A stretch of DNA of 64,000 nt from contig JADLSH010000231.1 of the NCBI GenBank assembly GCA_016169945.1, positions 806,001 through 870,000 of the forward strand, given 5' to 3'. A program made the translations under genes and the position numbers. Each line of letters starts with the position of its first letter. The first letter of the stretch is position 1. The stretch comes from Trachythela sp. YZ-2020 (lineage: Eukaryota > Cnidaria > Anthozoa > Malacalcyonacea > Clavulariidae). The notes under the pieces are model-generated. The model made no database searches. It was given only the letters and a program-made list of their open reading frames with translations, and had not been told where the DNA came from. This document shows, piece after piece, positions 11,980 to 22,615 of the stretch.

Positions 11980-12490
11980 AATAAGATCGATCACGTGAAG
12001 GAGGTGGTGTTGCAATATATTTCAGGGATCATTTAAATGTGAAATTTCGTAATGAATTGATCCCAAGTTATTAAAATTAAGTCAAAACCGATACTTGTAA
12101 CATCTTTATATAGACCACCTAACACTCGATTGGAAATATTTGATAAAATTGAAAATTTAATTGAGAACTTACAGATGAAGAAAATAAGGAAATCACTTTG
12201 GTCGGAGATTTTAATTGCGATTTTTTAACATTGAATGGACTTAGTATTACAAACAGACTTCTTGATATTAAAAAATCTATTTCAACTCACCCAGTTAATT
12301 ACTGAGCCAAGACGTATTACGGTCAATACGCAAACCTTGTTGGACTTGTTCTTTACTAATAAACTGGAAAATACTATTAGTTCTGACGTGGTGCATTTTG
12401 GTGTCAGTGATCATAGTCTTATAATTATATGGCCGCAGAAAGATATCTTTTTGCGAAACCCCGCCAAAAATTGTACAAACAAGAAATTAC
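11980..12490 (+). pseudogene. LINE-B endonuclease (EEP) domain, frameshifted
   Basis: Three frames must be joined by eye. They show REGGGVAIYFRDHLNV near 12000, SLYRPPNTRLEIFDKI near 12110, the catalytic TLVGDFNCDF near 12200, then LLDLFFTNKLEN and GVSDHSLI near 12400. These are the ordered motifs of the LINE apurinic-like endonuclease. At least three frame changes and several stops mean that it cannot be translated as one protein. Confidence 0.8.
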
Positions 12491-12959
12491 AAACATTACA
12501 AAACATTAGAATTTAAGCAGGATCTCTCTGTGGCACTTTTCGATTGTGACTGGACCACTGATGATCCAAATGCGTTATGGAGACAGTTTAATGACAAGTT
12601 CAATCAGGTTGCTGATCTCCATGCTCCTATAACGCTTAGAAAAGTTAGAAGTAAATATGTCCCGGGTTGAATGGGGAAATAAAAAGTTTAATGAACTATC
12701 GCGATAATCTAAAGAGGATAGCAGTCAGAGCTGAATCTTCCTATCTCCATGAGGCATATAAAAAGGCTAGAAACAACGTTATTTAATAAGTTAATAGAAC
12801 ATACAAAAGCAAGGTATTTCCATGAAGTAATTAGTAATTCTAAAAGTAAGCCTAAAGAAATGTGGAATAATATCAACTAACTTGTTGGCAAAATTTTAAA
12901 ACAACGAATGTAGCTTGCATTAAAACAAATGACAAAATTTATACAAATAAGGAAGATAT

Positions 12960-13835
12960 AACTGAAACTTTCAATAATTATTTTTTAAAAATTGGAACAG
13001 ATTTATCAAGTCAGATTCCACCAGGTGGTAATAAAGGATTTTAAGAATATCTCGAGCCGTTCAGTACTGTTTTTGAGTTTAAACACTTTCTATACATATG
13101 AAGTTGAAACAGTTTTGAACAAGTTGAAAAATTCGAAATCAAGTGGACAAGATAGAATACCTGCAATTAAGATATTAAAAGACTCGAGCGAAGTATGTGT
13201 CTATTATTTGGCATATATATTTAACTGCTCTCTTCTTTCTGGTATTTTTCCAGATGACTGGAAACTGGCCAGAGTTTCACCTGTTTACAAATCTGGAGAT
13301 AAACAAGAGTGTGGAAATTATCGTCCAATATCAGATTTACCAGTCGCTGTTAAAATATTTCAGAAATTGGTCTGTGGTCAACTTAATAGCTATTTGAGAG
13401 AAAACCAGATTCTTAATAAGTTTCAATCTTGTTTTAGAGAAGGTCATTCAAACTACAACATCTTTACTATCTACAACCGACTCTGGTCTTATTAACGGGT
13501 TCTTCTCCTCGATCTCAAAAAAGCATTTGATACAGTTGACCACCAGATCCTTATTAGGAAATTAGAATTATATGGAATTAATAACACTGCATGCACTTGC
13601 CTGATTTTCCTCATACCTACATAGGAGAACACAAGTGTGTAGAATTAATATACTAGGCTACATCGTCATTAAAATATATTACATGTGGTGTTCCACAAGG
13701 GTATAATCTGGGTATTCTCCTATTTTTTATTTATATAAACGATTTTCCTAATTGCTTAAAAACATCTAAAGCTATGTATGCTGATGATACGAATTTATCG
13801 CTGTCTGAAGAATCGGCAAGTGATATTAATAGTGA
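12960..13835 (+). pseudogene. LINE-B reverse transcriptase, 5' part
   Basis: The stretch at 12992-13495 encodes LKNSKSSGQDRIPA, WKLARVSPVYKSGDKQ and NYRPISDLPVAVKIFQKLV. After a frame change come LLDLKKAFDTVDHQIL (about 13505), a VPQG box in CGVPQGYNLG (about 13690) and the catalytic MYADDTNLS (about 13775). Motif order is that of a CR1/L2-like RT. The protein breaks at the foldback element starting 13836. Confidence 0.88.
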
Positions 13836-14511
13836 GGCGGTTAAGAGCGAAATTTAGCTGGAATTGTTCATTTTGTGATAAAAGCACCATATTTGCAGGA
13901 AGTATAGACTTTGATATGACAATAACTTTGAGATATGGAGGCATCTGAAAATTTAATGTCGCCGGCCTAAAATTTGGGTTCTTTTTCATTTTCCTCATTA
14001 AACTCCTATATTGTCGAAAAATATAAAATTGCAAGTTCACTTATAGCAAAAGTGATTACAGAATCAGAAAGCTTACAAAAAGTTATATTAAGACATGTAA
14101 GTGGTTACCATGATTTTTCAAATCCTTCTTGAGTTACAAGCTGTTAAATACGCGTTTTCAAGCTAGTACCCAGGCTTTTCGCGCGATTTCGTGGCATTTT
14201 TTCCATTTTGGAACAGCAATAACTCGAAATCGGTTGGGAAAATAAAGGTAACCGCTTAAGTGACCTATATATAGTTTTTTGTAAGCTTTCCAATGATGTA
14301 AGTCATTATTGCTTTAAATGAACTTGGAATTTCACGGTTTTACAAGTATAGGAGTTTAATGAGGAAAATGAAAAAGAACCCAAATTTTACGCCGGCGACT
14401 TTAATTTTTCAGATGCCTCCATATCTAAAAGTTATTGTCATATCAAAGTCTATAATTCCTGCAAATATGGTGCTTTTATCACAAAATGAACAATTCTTAC
14501 ACTTAACCGCC
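13836..14511. mobile_element. Foldback element inside LINE-B (~676 bp)
   Basis: The arms of about 170 bp (13836-14010 and 14343-14511) are inverted copies. The termini are GGCGGTTAAG and its complement, followed by ATTGTTCATTTTGTGATAAA and an AAAGAACCCAAATTTT word at the inner end. The loop (14011-14342) has no ORF. A clear target duplication is not seen; the flanks share only one or two bases. Confidence 0.85.
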
Positions 14512-14690
14512 AGACTATAAAGAAAGATTAAATATTGAACTTGAAAATGTTAATGATTGGCTAACAGCTAATAAATTAACGCTAAATATTGAGAAAACAG
14601 AATATATGATTATTGGGTCATATAAAATAATTTAAAACATTCAAAATGAAAATGAAATCAAAATTAAGATTGGGGGCTAAGAAATAAATC
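14512..14690 (+). pseudogene. LINE-B reverse transcriptase, continuation
   Basis: Past the foldback element the frame resumes with LNIELENVNDWLTANKLTLN and IEKTEYMIIGS, the thumb-side RT segment that normally follows the YADD box. Similarity then ends near 14690, so the C-terminus is missing. Confidence 0.8.
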
Positions 14691-15590
14691 GTATCCAAAA
14701 CAGTTTCTGCCTCTGCTGTTGTCTTCGCATAAACAAAGATCGTGAAATGCTAGCTAGTGAATAAAAACACCACACGTACTTCACGTACTATGAAAATGTT
14801 TGGCTATATTAATACTAGTGACGACGGACTGAAAAAGAACAATACAACCAAGAACGGGAAATTTATCGCAAGTTAATTCAAGATATGGATGGATTTTATA
14901 CAAGTTAAATTATAAAGTTCACAAAAGCTCAGCAACAGCTGACGTTGAGGTAAGAAATTTCAGGACAATCCGGTTTTTTCCGATTAAATTTTAGCTTATC
15001 CGACGGATAGCTATCCACCCTGCTATCCGTGCTTCGTACAACGAGATGCGGCTAATGCACCTGAGCTATGTACTTGTACAAACAGACCTCCGACAGGAAG
15101 GACTTAGAGTTGCATTTTTCGCAGCCGTTCCCGTTCAGGTCTAAAATATTGTATATAATGTTTCACTCGAAATATCCATCCACCTAAACCACAGAATAAG
15201 AAATGACCAGAAAGGCCACTCAGCAGTGCAATGTGACACCCTATTTTTATGCAGTTATCTGGCCAGAACAATGGCGGACCAGCCAGTTCAGCGTGTTTAT
15301 TGGTCAGAAAATGCAATTGACTGGCTAGAATAATGGTAATGAACATGCGTAATGCGACATGCGCAGCGTCAAAAACTTCAAAGGTTCGGCCTCAAGTGGC
15401 CAGGAATTTGGGTGAATTCTTAAAAAATGCCTACGCATTCATAAAAATAGGCACGCTTTGGCGTACATGTGTCTACTGTGCTCACTGATCTAATAATAGA
15501 CTGGATATAGCTTCTATACCTATGAAAAATGAAGCCAAAATCAATCGGCTTCTAGTCATTTCCTATTCTATGCTTAAACCTTCTACATAA
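14691..15590. other. Gene-free stretch
   Basis: No domain is recognised on either strand. An inverted copy of the dispersed 28 bp motif lies at about 15450-15478. A minus-strand ORF at 15104-15346 has no recognisable features and is not reported as a gene. Confidence 0.5.
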
Positions 15591-15659
15591 ACCTTAATGA
15601 TCATGGGAACAAAGAAAAAAATAGATCGTCGGTTAATCTAGAACCTACCACGTCTCGTG

Positions 15660-16099
15660 TCAGTGAAAAATTTTCTAATTTAAATAATAGAGATTCGAGC
15701 ATCAACATTATTGAAACTCCCACACCTCAGGAAAAAACCCAAATCCAATTAGGTGATAGTCAACAATCTATCGATTTGAATATTAATGACTCTGACCTTA
15801 GGATTATTAATGAGTCGTCTCCAAAGCAATCATTAGTACCGCAGCCGAGAAAGAATTCACTTAGTAAACAGAAGAAATATGCCAGTACGCCGGTGAATAG
15901 AATCTCGAAGTCCCAATCCAAATTACCACCGGCAACAAAGAAAGTCAAAAACGATCAACATGACTTGCCTTCAAAAAGTTCTACTCATTGCCCTTTTTTA
16001 AAGCGCAATGGTCGGTGTCTCAAGGGGAACCGATGCGATTTTCATCACCCTAGACCATCTCCTGCCCACCGGAACAAACCCTACCAAATTCTTTTTTAA
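15660..16099 (+). pseudogene. LINE-C ORF1 C-terminal part with CCCH zinc finger
   Basis: An open frame (first in-frame ATG near 15776) encodes a Ser/Lys-rich stretch and then one C-X8-C-X5-C-X3-H zinc finger: CPFLKRNGRCLKGNRCDFHH. This is nearly the same finger as the first of the two in the LINE-H ORF1, and it most likely binds the element's RNA. The open frame continues upstream of the ATG, so the N-terminus (including the N-terminal domain seen in LINE-H) is lost. It stops soon after the finger; LINE-H has a second finger at this point. Confidence 0.78.
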
Positions 16100-16275
16100 C
16101 CCATCGCCGAGCTCCAGAAATACGATTTATAAATCCGAATTCTCTCCCGCCCCCACAAAATTACTATCGACAATTATGGAAACCCCTACCTCCACCACAG
16201 CCCGTGCCTCCACTGAGGCCATTGATGGAGATCGCAAAGCCTCCCCTCATTCCCTATCCTCGCCTTTTCTAGCAT

Positions 16276-17052
16276 TTGGTGTACATTTATGCACGAAATG
16301 ACTTTAAAGTAACAACGTTAAAGGACCTCTCGTGCATCTCTACATTAAACTTTCATCAACTGCGGCTACAGATACAAGTGAGACAACACAAATCGTTTAT
16401 TGTCGGTATTGCGTACAGGACAATGGGGACAATACTTGACTCTAAATTAAAGTATAATGAACACATACAGCATTTATCATCATCATGCATCTCCAAACTT
16501 TGTCAGATCAACCGGGTAAAGCATCTTTGATCTATTTAAATAGATTGATCTATTTGATCAATCAACACTAAAAAAGCACTGGTTATGAGTAAGATCAACT
16601 ATTGCTCTTCAATATGGTCCAATACATCTGAAGAGAAGATTAAGAAAATTCAGCTAATTCAGAATTATGCAGCCAGGGTTATTTAAGGAAATGTCGATAA
16701 ATATGACCATGTATCTCCTTTATTAAAGGAACTCGGCTGGTTACCAATAAAAGAGCATCTACAATACAGAGACGCTGTCCTCACTCACAAATGCATACAT
16801 AATCAAGCACCCCCGTACTTAGGTCACAAGTTCATAAAAAGAAATCAAATCCATGATCGCGCTACACGAAGCCAAAATGAACTTGACATTCCAAAGTATC
16901 GGACCGCGACCGGCCAAAGAACATTCAAACACAGAGGAACCAAAATCTGGAGCGCACTGGACGAGGAATTAAAATCCACTGTTGACCTCAACTATTTTAA
17001 ATCTAAATTAAAAGCAAAACTTTTAGAAGGAAATATACAATTTACATTTTAA
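16276..17052 (+). pseudogene. LINE-C ORF2 deletion fusion: endonuclease N-terminus to RT C-terminus
   Basis: The frame starts with VYIYARNDFKVTTLKDLS, as in the early endonuclease, reaches VGIAYR near 16415 and continues directly as LGTILDSKLKYNEHI-type sequence. That phrase normally follows the RT thumb. The C-terminal region has MSKINYCSSIWSN, IQLIQNYAARVI, LLKELGWLPIKEHLQYR and the closing GTKIWSALDEELK, typical for CR1/L2-like ORF2. A frame disruption lies near 16520 and one TAA near 16685. The GDFN, FADD and all central RT motifs are absent. Confidence 0.8.
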
Positions 17053-17186
17053 TCTTCGTAACTAGTAATTAGTTGACAATTTCAGTATAGAATAGATTTG
17101 TAAATAATTATAATTGTGCATAATAATTGTAAATTGTCATCGAAAAACCCGTTTTGGGGATGTCAATAACTTTAAAAATTAAAATT

Positions 17187-20090
17187 AAACTTATCCACCT
17201 TTGATACAACCGGCCCCTGATCCATATCAGAGGAAGTATCGTCAACATACCATGATGCATTGCGGTTTTTTCATCTTGATACATATTATCAATTCGCCGG
17301 AGCGGCTCGCTCATTCTTCGGCTGGCTGTTGCAGTGAAAACATAAACACAGAAGTGAACAAAAATCGCAATTATAGTGAAATTTGAACTTTTGTGGCACG
17401 AAAACATTGATTTTAAGACCATATTGACTTCTTTATTGTTCATGCCTTCTTTGAAACAATTTGGTGTCAATTAATGGCCTGCAAGCTTTCGAAGAGTTTA
17501 GTATGATTCTGTAAAGATCAGATTTTAAATAAATTTCCAGTATTGTTCTCATTCTCAAGGTAAGGTAGTTAAAGTTTTACTGGTAATAATGGATTTTATT
17601 TTCAATCGCAATTAATAATTATTTGTTATATGTTTGCCGATTATCCCTTTCTGGGCTGACATTTCAGATTTGTGTGAACTTGGTGTATGAATATTTTTGT
17701 ATATATACCTTGTTGCAATCCTATATAATTGCTCTACAAACATCAACCAAACTATATTTTCTGTTTGGACTGGTTTATCAGTAAAAAAGACATGTAATAA
17801 AATATAACTGTTTACATGCCAAGGTTAAAACACAACTGTACTACACTAAAATGTATTTCAAACATAATAAAAATCTAGAGTGATATTCAGGTTTTTACAT
17901 AAATGTATTCTAACAAGTATGTTAATGAATATAATTGTTTTTACTTTTAGGAAGAAATATTGCAGAAATGTGTTACATTACTCTCTCTCTCTCTCTCTCT
18001 TGCATGTGTTGTACTAATAGAAATTTGATATGTTCTGGCTGCTACAACCTCGAGATCCAGATGCTTAGCAACATTTGACATGTGATGCATCATGTGACAA
18101 AGGGGATGGCGTGTACAACATGGGGATTTTCAACAGCGAGACACTTACACTTTTTTGGTCGTTACTGTTATGTAGATGGATCATTACCTTTGGTTATTGG
18201 ACTTGAAAAACTCATTCACAGCCAAAATAATTTCTAATTTAACAACTTGAAAAGCTTACAAGGAATTATATCTCAGGAGAAGAATTTCATCCCTCATATT
18301 ATCAATAGAATATAAAACTAGACTTTAAATATACAGTACAATAGGTGCATTTCAGTTTTGTGTTTTATATTGTGATACACATAGTAGTGACAATTATGAG
18401 AGCAGGCACATGATGCCTAATATTTCCATTACATTTACAACTTACATAATGCCCATACATCTAGTGAACAATTTAGTGACTTTAATAACAGTCTTTCATT
18501 TTGGCTATCATGTGCTGTACTCTCACAGTTAATGAAACCCACCTATATATACAACCATATACAATAGTGTCATTGAAATCTCAAAATATATATCATAGAA
18601 CTATATCAATGATTGATTAATTGTCAATTAAATGACAATGTTGCCCAAAGCCAGGGGGGTGTCGTGATGGTACAAGGGCTTTCTGACTATCTGTTTCAAC
18701 GAAGAAATGTGACAATTCTTTTGTTTAAATTTCAAGAAATATGTTATACCATACTATATATCCTCTATTAAGCCCGTCCCTGTTTTAAATAAGGAAATCC
18801 CCACAATAAAGAAACACACGTGTACTTATTAGACTGATTATAGGTTGGAATTTCACATTGATTTACGGCATATCATACTTGTAGTTTTTAGGTAAAATAA
18901 ATAAGTACCTATTAAGTCAACCCTCCCTATTAAGTCAACCCTCTGCCAATTATCCCCCTCAAACATGTCTGAAATAAATAAGTTTATAAGCACCTGGGGG
19001 GGAGGGGGGGGGGTTCAGAGAGGATTTACAATGTGTCATTTGCATATCTCTATGAAAGTCTATGTGGCATAAACAACCATGTAACTTGCTGCAGCTCAAT
19101 AGTACTGTAGAATGCTAACAACCTAACAGTGCTTCGACTTTTAGATACAGTGTCCAAGATTTGACAAATCTAGTATAATATATATTTTTCAGACAACCAT
19201 TTCATTAGTCGTTTCTCTGCAATATAAAGAAAGAAAGATAAGAACATGTCAGTTGACAACCTTATGAAAAATTACAACAATACTGTCAAATTAATTTATA
19301 AATAGTAGCACATTTGGCCTTCAAAATATTTGACATTTGTTTGACTGACTCACATTAAATCAAAATCACAGTTAATATGTAGTTGTTGTCTGTTTTGTTT
19401 ATATATACTACATCAGATTGCCATCAGACATTTAGCACTTTATTAGCCTACTAGAAATACATGCATGCAGAACCCCTCGCCCATTTGAACCAAACAATTT
19501 ACTCCCCAAAAATTATTGTAACATGAAGTACTGAGTCGACGAATGTAACCATGGTAACACGCAACATTGTATATTTTTTATATTTTAATTTGTACAAAAT
19601 ATTGTTTTGTTTTTAACTATAAAATTATCAATTGCCAACGATATAAAGTGGGTATATGCTATTATGTACTCTTTTAGCTTTGATTTATTGTAACATTCAA
19701 CCTTAGACGTTCACAAAACGTTTCGAAATTTTCAAAAAACTTCAACTGCTTTTCGAGGAGTATTTTTATACTTCGCACTTGCACTAAAATGCTCTTAACG
19801 ATCAATCAATGTTGTATTGACCACGCAGAATGATCTACACATTTTCAAATTCACAAACTATACTGCATGCTATGTTAAAAAATCGGCAAAGCAAACATGC
19901 AAAATAGACACTTGCCTGTTAAACGCTCCTTTTTCGGTCTTTCGACTGTTTTTCCTCTTGTTAATTTGTCCTCTAAGTAATTTTCATTTATCTTGTTTAC
20001 TTACATAGAGACTTACTTATAAAATGAGTGCAAAACTATTTTTGAAAAAAGTTTGCAAAATGGTCTGTGATGGAAGTCTTCTCTCGGCTT
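17187..20090. other. Long gene-free stretch with simple repeats
   Basis: No coding region is supported. It contains a (CT)n tract of about ten units at 17981-18001, a G-run at 18996-19013 and several AT-rich blocks. ORFs here are short and lack domains. Confidence 0.6.
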
Positions 20091-20093
20091 GAA

Positions 20094-20205
20094 CTTGCGC
20101 ATGCGCATAACTTACAAAACCGTCCCGTCCATGACAAAAAAAAATGGCGGACGACTTTGCATTCCACAATGTTTTCACATACCCGGGTGTAAATCTCCGA
20201 GCGGA
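20094..20205 (+). promoter_or_regulatory. Possible promoter and first exon: NRF1-like palindrome before ATGGCGGAC
   Basis: The perfect palindrome TGCGCATGCGCA (about 20096-20107) equals the NRF1 core consensus. About 36 bp later an ATG at 20144 has a good animal start context (AAAAATGGCGGACGAC). The first codons read MADDFAFHNVFTYPG and are followed by GT dinucleotides that could be a weak splice donor. The neighbourhood is richer in CpG than its surroundings. No downstream exon is recognised, so this stays a suggestion. Confidence 0.25.
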
Positions 20206-20477
20206 ATTAGTACCCTCGCACGGCGCTTCGCGCCGGCTCGGGGATTATATTGCATAATTAGCGGCGTCAATGTTACAAAAATACCCCATTTTGAAAACCC
20301 GATTTCTGGTTGGTTTCTGGGGTCTTTTGGTATCAATTGAAAGAGCGACTCTTACTGATTTCAGTGATGTGATTTTCGTTAACTTTTCTCGTTAATAAAA
20401 AGTCTGCTAAGATTTCTAGTAGGTCTCTAGCCCAAGATTTTTAGAAATTATTGTAATATTTTAGTAAATTTATTGTA

Positions 20478-20520
20478 CATGGGAAAAAAACTATAAAAAA
20501 AAAAAAGAAAAAAAAAAGAA
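20478..20520. repeat. A-rich tract
   Basis: Two long A-runs are separated by single G bases. It may be the tail of an old retroposed copy, but nothing recognisable precedes it. Confidence 0.6.
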
Positions 20521-20723
20521 GCTATTTGGCTGGAACCCGAAAATAAGGTCAATTCATATGTAAATTAATATAACTAAACAAAACCGTAGAAACCAACCAA
20601 AATTAGAATCGTGAAGTTCGATACAGATATTATAGTAATGTCAACACTCACCTTTAAAAATATGTGATTTTCAAAGAGAAAATACGAATTTGGTATACTG
20701 ACGATTCCTCCTCGGGAGCCATA

Positions 20724-21030
20724 TGATCTCTTGTATTTCCTGCCTGCTCGTATCGTATATCAAAATGTCAACACCGCGACATTTCGCAGCATGTAGGGCA
20801 ATTCGTAAAAGCCGAAGCACGGAAAACAGGAACACCGGAGCGCCAGAACAGCAGTAATTTTACCATCTGAAATAATGAACTAAATTGTTTATTACTAATG
20901 ATCGTGATTTTTACATGTATTAATTATGATTTATTACCAATAATTTATTTCAAATATAAAAGGAAATTGCCTTAACTTCCCACTCTCTGTTGATGCATTT
21001 ACTCGGATTTTAACATAGCTTCGTTCTGTG
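20724..21030 (+). repeat. Dispersed repeat, copy 2
   Basis: Same family as 698-1020, sharing the landmarks listed there in the same order. No gene is seen from here to 21665. Confidence 0.75.
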
Positions 21031-21673
21031 GACGTCCTCACATATTAAAAGGACGTACTGTTCTTGGTACAACCCTTGTAAAGAACTCCGACTTTGCTTA
21101 AATCGGAACAACAAACACAACGTTTGATCTAAAATATTATTCCAATGCAATTACTACTTTGGTTTTCCTTGGATTTACTTTGCTCTGGACTTGCTGCAAC
21201 GACTTCGAAAGTCCGAATCATGATTCATTGAGTAGGCTAGAATAAAATGTAGACATTATCTATGCGTTTATATGATGGTGAACGCAATCAGCCCTGATTA
21301 GGGCATTAGGATACATACCGGTTGGGCACATTCGATCGCGTTAGTATAGTCTATACTAAACAAGACTACGGCATTCCGTCGTCCTTTAAAACTATATGTA
21401 ACTTATACACGCCAATTAGAAGTTCAAGGACTATAATAGACAGTGCAGGACTACTGCATCGCGATGGCTGCTTGCAGCTTCTTCCGACCTACAATACCAT
21501 GTCCATATTGTGCAAAAATCACAATATGGGCTTTGTGCCAATGCTAATCGGTTTTACCTTGGACGCCAAATATTAGATTTTTCTTCCTTTCTTCAAACGA
21601 ACACAACTCAGGTGTAAGTTTCTTGTCCAAAATTATTTCTGTTCAGAGTTCGCGGGTAAAGCTGGTACGTGAT

Positions 21674-22231
21674 CAGTGAACTCTAAGTAGACTGGAACGC
21701 TAACTCCTATGATTAAGCCCTATGATTGGGTGAAGCCAAATTGATGCATAATTTGAAGCAAAAGGCGGGAACCGCGCGACTAAAATGCACTTTCAAAAGG
21801 ACTAAGGCGAGTTTTGAGAAGTGGGAAATTCAGTCAAAAGTTTCTTGTTTAGCGAAAATGAGAAAGAAAAATAGCTTTTTCTGGATAGTTCTAAGTAGTC
21901 TACATCCACCAACTGCAAAACTTCAGAAGTGTCAGCTTTATATTCGAAATATTGGACAAGTTTGAACGTGCCGATGAAAACCTCGCTCTTCAACTTTAAA
22001 AAAAATAAGGTTAAAATCTTTCTACGGTCTTGAAACTTGTTTTTTACTAAAGTTCAAGTTCATTGTTGTTTGTTTTAAGCCTTTAATCTTGCTCCAAAGA
22101 GGATGTTTTGTGTAAGAAAATCGACGCTTTTTAGGCGCTGTATTTTCGGCTTCGGACCTTCAATGGCGGCCTTCAATTTGGCTTCAAAGATGGCGGCCGA
22201 GTTAGCGTTCCAGTCTACTTAGAGTTCACTG
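21674..22231. mobile_element. hAT-like MITE (558 bp)
   Basis: The inverted ends are perfect over 32 bp, beginning CAGTGAACTCTAAGTAGACT. They are flanked by an exact 8 bp duplication TACGTGAT (21666-21673 and 22232-22239). The 8 bp duplication and CAG start point to the hAT superfamily. The interior has no transposase; the perfect ends and exact duplication suggest a recent insertion. It lies about 390 bp downstream of the MFS gene stop codon. Confidence 0.93.
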
Positions 22232-22426
22232 TACGTGATTGATCAACTTGCCCGCCAAAACGTCCAGTCTGCAGATACGGGCCGAAAATTGAAAATTGCT
22301 GGATAAATTTAGGGACAAATTGAAGTCTGCTAATGGTGGCCAGATTGCTACTTTGGTAGGATCAGGACGCTGTAAAATTCACATCATTGTAGAATATATG
22401 TAAAGTAAAAATAAAGCAATAAACCA

Positions 22427-22432
22427 TTTATT
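22427..22432 (-). terminator. Possible AATAAA polyadenylation signal of the MFS gene
   Basis: On the minus strand AATAAA lies about 185 bases after the stop codon of the transporter gene, a normal 3' UTR length. The region is AT-rich, so such hexamers are common by chance. Confidence 0.35.
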
Positions 22433-22615
22433 TTTACACGATGGAAATTTTAGAGCATTGCTGACGAGGCCATGTGTATGAGTAACTATATATTACTAAT
22501 ATGTAACTATAGTAATATTTTCCTTTTATCTATATATATGACCATCTAATTCCAATACAATTCAACAAGCAGCGTCTGAAAGGAGACGACATGTATCAAA
22601 CATATTGTTTTCGCC

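Larger units (their letters stand above)
11220..14690 (+). mobile_element. LINE-B: CR1-type non-LTR retrotransposon remnant with SGNH domain
   Basis: The order of remnants is an SGNH/esterase-like ORF (11250-11740), EEP endonuclease (about 11980-12490) and RT (about 12960-13835 and 14512-14640). An esterase domain upstream of the endonuclease is known from CR1-type LINEs. The copy has many frameshifts and stops, so it is old. A foldback element (13836-14511) interrupts the RT after the YADD box. Confidence 0.85.
15600..17186 (+). mobile_element. LINE-C: internally deleted non-LTR retrotransposon
   Basis: The parts in order are a C-terminal piece of a CCCH-type ORF1 (to 16099), the start of the endonuclease (16276-16420), and then without a break the RT C-terminal region (about 16425-17052). 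About two thirds of ORF2 is missing between these, so this is a deletion derivative of a larger LINE. The 3' end lies near 17186 after an AT-rich tail. Confidence 0.8.

Noticed and set aside
17108..17470. 120-codon minus-strand ORF.
   Set aside because: No domain is recognised; it spans the LINE-C 3' end and flanking DNA, so it is very likely a chance frame.
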